Source of the DNA: an uncultured Verrucomicrobiota bacterium
GTDB lineage: Bacteria > Verrucomicrobiota > Verrucomicrobiia > Limisphaerales > UBA9464
DNA: 32,417 bases
NCBI GenBank assembly: GCA_903880005.1
Contig: CAIRNV010000487.1
Coordinates: 1 to 32,417 of the forward strand
Direction of reading: 5' to 3'
Shown here: in pieces, positions 29,993 to 32,417 of the stretch
Layout: each line of letters starts with the position of its first letter
Numbering within the stretch: the stretch's first letter is position 1
Position numbers and translations under genes: made by a program
The notes under the pieces: model-generated
The model's input: only the letters and a program-made list of their open reading frames with translations
Database searches by the model: none
What the model was told of the DNA's origin: nothing

Positions 29993-32308
29993 ATGGCCCA
30001 CGATGCCGTCATGAGCGGAACGAGCATCACGTTTCGGACGCCCCCGCCACGGCCCGCGCCGACGCCTTCGTCCGGCGGGGCGCGATCCCGGTTGAAGGTG
30101 GAAGGCATGACCTGCGGCCATTGCGCCCGCCGCGTCACGGACGCCTTGATGGGCGTCCCGGGCGTCGCGGTGGCGGACGTGGACGTCGAGGCGGGCCGGG
30201 CCCGCGTGACGTGGAGGACGGGGGCGGCGGCGTCCGATGCCCCCTTGATCGAGGCGCTGGGCCGGGCTGGATATCCAGCGCGCCCCGACGCATCCGGGGA
30301 CGGGGTGGGACAGCCGGACGTGGCGGAAGCGGGATCATGGGGCGCGGCGTGGACGCTGGGCCTGCCTGCACTCGCCGTGCTGGGCGTGGGGGACTGGTGG
30401 ATGGGCTGGGGCATGGAACGTGGGTTCCAATGGTTCTCCGCCGTCGTGGCCGCCGCGGTGTCGTGGGTGCTGGGACGGTCGTTCATCCGAGGGGCGTGGA
30501 ACCAATGGAAGGCGGGCGGGGCCAACATGGACACGCTCGTCAGCCTCGGGATGGCGGCGGCCTTGGGGTACAGCTTCCCGGCCTTGGTTCTTGGCGTGCA
30601 CGGTCATCTGTTCTTCACCGAAGTCGTTGCGTTGCTCGCCTTGGTGGGCGTGGGGCATCACCTGGAACGTCGCATGTCGGCCCATGCGGGCGCGGCGTTG
30701 CGGGCCCTGTTGACCCTGGCTCCCACCCGGGCCCGACGCCTCCTCCCCAACGCCGAAGAGGAAGAAGTGGCCGTGGAGTCGTTGCAACGGGGCGAGCGCA
30801 TCGTGCTGAAGCCCGGCGACCGGATCCCGGTGGATGCACGGGTCCGGGAAGGGCGGGCCTCCGTGGACGAGTCCATGCTGACGGGCGAGTCCGTGCCCGT
30901 AGCTCGCGGGCCGGGCGACGACCTCTGCGCGGGGACCATCAACCTGGACGGCCGCCTCGTGGCGGAGGTCCGCGCCGTGGGCGAGGAAACGGCCTTGGCG
31001 CGCATCGCGGAGGTCGTGAGGCGGGCGCAAGCGACGAAGGCGTCGGTGCAAGGGATGGCGGACCGCATCAGCGCCGTGTTCGTGCCGACGGTCATCGTCC
31101 TGGCGCTGGCGACGGCGCTCGCGTGGGGGTTGGCCCCGGAATGGATGCGCGGGGCGAACGCGATGCTGGCCCGGGTCTTGTGGACGACCCACCTGCCGGC
31201 CACGCCATGGGCGGCGGGCGTGTATGTGGCCTGCGCGGTGTTGGTCGTGGCATGCCCGTGCGCCATGGGGCTTGCCACGCCGGTCGCGTTGATGGCTGGG
31301 GTCAATGCGGCGGCGCGAAGGGGAATCCTGGTGCGCGACGCCCGGGCCCTCGAAACCTGCGGGCGCCTGGACATGGTGTTGTTCGACAAGACGGGGACGC
31401 TCACGGAAGGCCGGCCGGCGGTTGTCTCACGGGACCTTTGCGCCGCCACCGAGGGCATGGTGGAAGGCGACATCGTGCGACTGGCCGCCTCCGTGGCGTC
31501 GGCATCCGCCCATCCATTGGCGCGTGCATTGGCGGGCATGACGGCGGAGCGGGAGGCGTTCGACGCGTGGGCGGAGCGGCCCGGCTCGGGCATCCAAGCC
31601 CGATGGAAGGGGCGTCCCGTGCTGCTGGGTTCGCCGCAGTGGCTGGGTGCCGAAGGGGCCGACATGAACGGGGCGCAGGCGTTGGATGCGTTGAAGCGCT
31701 TGTCAGCCAACGGGGCCACGCCGGTGGCCTTGGCCGTGGATGGGCGGTGCGCGGTGATCTTTGGGCTGCGCGACGTCGTGCGACCGGAGTCGCGAGCGGT
31801 CGTCGAGAGGCTGCGTCGGCGCGGCTTGCGCGTGGGCTTGGTGTCGGGCGACCGCGAGGACGTGGCCCACGCCGTGGCCCGGGAGGCGGGCATCGACCCG
31901 GGCGAGGTTCGGGCGGGGGTTCGTCCGGAGGGCAAGGTTGCGTGCATCGAGGGGTTGCGACGCGAGGGGAAGGTCGTGGCGTTCGTGGGCGACGGGATCA
32001 ACGACGGGCCGGCGTTGGCGGCGGCCGACCTTGGCGTGGCGGTGGCACGGGCGACGGACGTGGCGCGCGAGGCGGCGGGGTTGGTGTTGCTGGGAGGCCC
32101 GTTGGATGGCGTCGAAGAGGCGATCCAACTCGCGGGTGCCACGTTGCGAACGATCCGGCAGAACCTGTTCTGGGCGTTCTTCTACAACGCGGCCGCCGTG
32201 CCCCTGGCGGCGGCGGGCATGGTGAGCCCCGCCCTCTGCGCGGCCGCCATGGGCCTCAGCGACCTCGTCGTGGTGGGCAACGCCCTGCGCTTGGCCCGGC
32301 GCCGATGA
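29993..32308 (+). CDS. Copper-type heavy-metal P-type ATPase
   Basis: The 771-residue inner-membrane pump (P1B-type) exports metal ions, most likely Cu+. An N-terminal HMA domain has 'GMTCGHC' (Cys41, Cys44). Then come the TGES motif 'MLTGESVPV' of the actuator domain, the transmembrane metal site 'ACPCAMGLATP' (Cys421-Pro-Cys423), the phosphorylation site 'DKTGTLTEG' (Asp465), 'SAHPLARAL' in the nucleotide domain and 'GDGINDGPAL'. 'FFYNAAAVPLA' supplies the Tyr-Asn of TM7. In TM8 'MGLSDLVVVGNALRL' has Met-x-x-Ser-Asp where CopA proteins often have Met-x-x-Ser-Ser. ATG 29993 was chosen; an ATG at 30011 is also possible. No copper chaperone or CueR-type regulator is adjacent. Confidence 0.93.
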   Translation: MAHDAVMSGTSITFRTPPPRPAPTPSSGGARSRLKVEGMTCGHCARRVTDALMGVPGVAVADVDVEAGRARVTWRTGAAASDAPLIEALGRAGYPARPDASGDGVGQPDVAEAGSWGAAWTLGLPALAVLGVGDWWMGWGMERGFQWFSAVVAAAVSWVLGRSFIRGAWNQWKAGGANMDTLVSLGMAAALGYSFPALVLGVHGHLFFTEVVALLALVGVGHHLERRMSAHAGAALRALLTLAPTRARRLLPNAEEEEVAVESLQRGERIVLKPGDRIPVDARVREGRASVDESMLTGESVPVARGPGDDLCAGTINLDGRLVAEVRAVGEETALARIAEVVRRAQATKASVQGMADRISAVFVPTVIVLALATALAWGLAPEWMRGANAMLARVLWTTHLPATPWAAGVYVACAVLVVACPCAMGLATPVALMAGVNAAARRGILVRDARALETCGRLDMVLFDKTGTLTEGRPAVVSRDLCAATEGMVEGDIVRLAASVASASAHPLARALAGMTAEREAFDAWAERPGSGIQARWKGRPVLLGSPQWLGAEGADMNGAQALDALKRLSANGATPVALAVDGRCAVIFGLRDVVRPESRAVVERLRRRGLRVGLVSGDREDVAHAVAREAGIDPGEVRAGVRPEGKVACIEGLRREGKVVAFVGDGINDGPALAAADLGVAVARATDVAREAAGLVLLGGPLDGVEEAIQLAGATLRTIRQNLFWAFFYNAAAVPLAAAGMVSPALCAAAMGLSDLVVVGNALRLARRR

Positions 32309-32349
32309 TCCCGGCCTAAGCCGGAACGATTCAGTTGGGTCGGTCGTGC

Positions 32350-32417
32350 TTGCTTGATCTTCTTTCGCAAGAGCTTCGTCCTTCGCTCGTTACGGGCCGC
32401 GAGCTGGCCCGCGCCTC
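32350..32417 (+). CDS. Possible 5' end of a helix-turn-helix protein (partial)
   Basis: The last bases encode an open frame, TTG then 'LDLLSQELRPSLVTGRELARA', running off the window. The pattern of a hydrophobic helix, a short turn and 'T-G-R-E-L-A-R-A' is what the first helices of a DNA-binding helix-turn-helix look like. An in-frame stop lies at 32317-32319, so the start must be downstream of it; TTG at 32335 or 32350 are options and no SD is seen. With so few codons this may be chance. Confidence 0.25.
   Translation, partial: MLDLLSQELRPSLVTGRELARA

Noticed and set aside
32182-32370. Minus-strand basic frame at the right end
   Set aside because: Most of it is antisense to the last codons of the P-type ATPase, and the remainder is too short to judge.
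1-32417. CRISPR array, prophage, integron or toxin-antitoxin island
   Set aside because: No direct-repeat/spacer array, integrase, recombinase, phage structural or recognisable toxin gene was seen. The dispersed repeats are two-copy and not tandem.

Overview
The window is high-GC, gene-dense chromosomal DNA of a Gram-negative bacterium, most likely a member of the Verrucomicrobiota. This is inferred from gene content: two ThuA-like proteins, a TIGR03067-type lipocalin-like domain, a pseudopilin tail with the H-X9-DG motif, a PQQ-type propeller, a secreted FecR-like protein, a Gfo/Idh/MocA oxidoreductase, a soluble PQQ sugar dehydrogenase, a periplasmic-propeller histidine kinase, and a weak use of Shine-Dalgarno sequences. 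LpxA and a lipid A-type acyltransferase show an LPS-bearing outer membrane. No phage, integrase, transposase, CRISPR array or rRNA was seen.

Layout. 1-560: the 3' end of a pseudopilin-like gene, then a 265-bp dispersed repeat. 559-4868 (minus): a secreted lipocalin/ThuA protein and a 980-aa two-component sensor. 4996-8818 (plus): a secreted zinc metalloprotease and threonine aldolase. 8860-10594 (minus): a small heat-shock protein with its terminator, and an LpxL-like acyltransferase. 10702-13750 (plus): a second ThuA protein, a secreted FecR-like protein with clear promoter, RBS and terminator, and a PQQ-like propeller protein. 13771-15396 (minus): CTP synthase. 15537-16911 (plus): a CysO-like sulfur carrier, a NIL-domain protein and an HU-family protein. 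17007-19783 (minus): a DUF485/solute-symporter pair coupled by ATGA, then YaeQ. 20051-23419 (plus): AceE-type pyruvate dehydrogenase E1 and thymidylate kinase. 23428-25915: the second 265-bp repeat, an unrecognised RGG-rich protein (minus) and tRNA-Pro(GGG). 25933-29915 (minus): LpxA, Gfo/Idh/MocA and a PQQ sugar dehydrogenase. 29993-32308 (plus): a copper-type P-ATPase. The right edge may hold the first codons of another gene.

The genes are mostly short transcription units: housekeeping functions (pyrG, tmk, aceE, lpxA, tRNA, HU) mixed with secreted sugar-related and regulatory proteins. No large multi-gene system is evident. The points most worth a second look are: a leader in front of the Gfo/Idh/MocA gene that combines a perfect anti-SD complement, a short ORF read through an intrinsic terminator and an ATGA junction; loss of the catalytic lysine motif in that same oxidoreductase; the sulfur carrier/NIL neighbourhood; the RGG-rich protein; and two dispersed repeat families with matching lengths in both of their copies.
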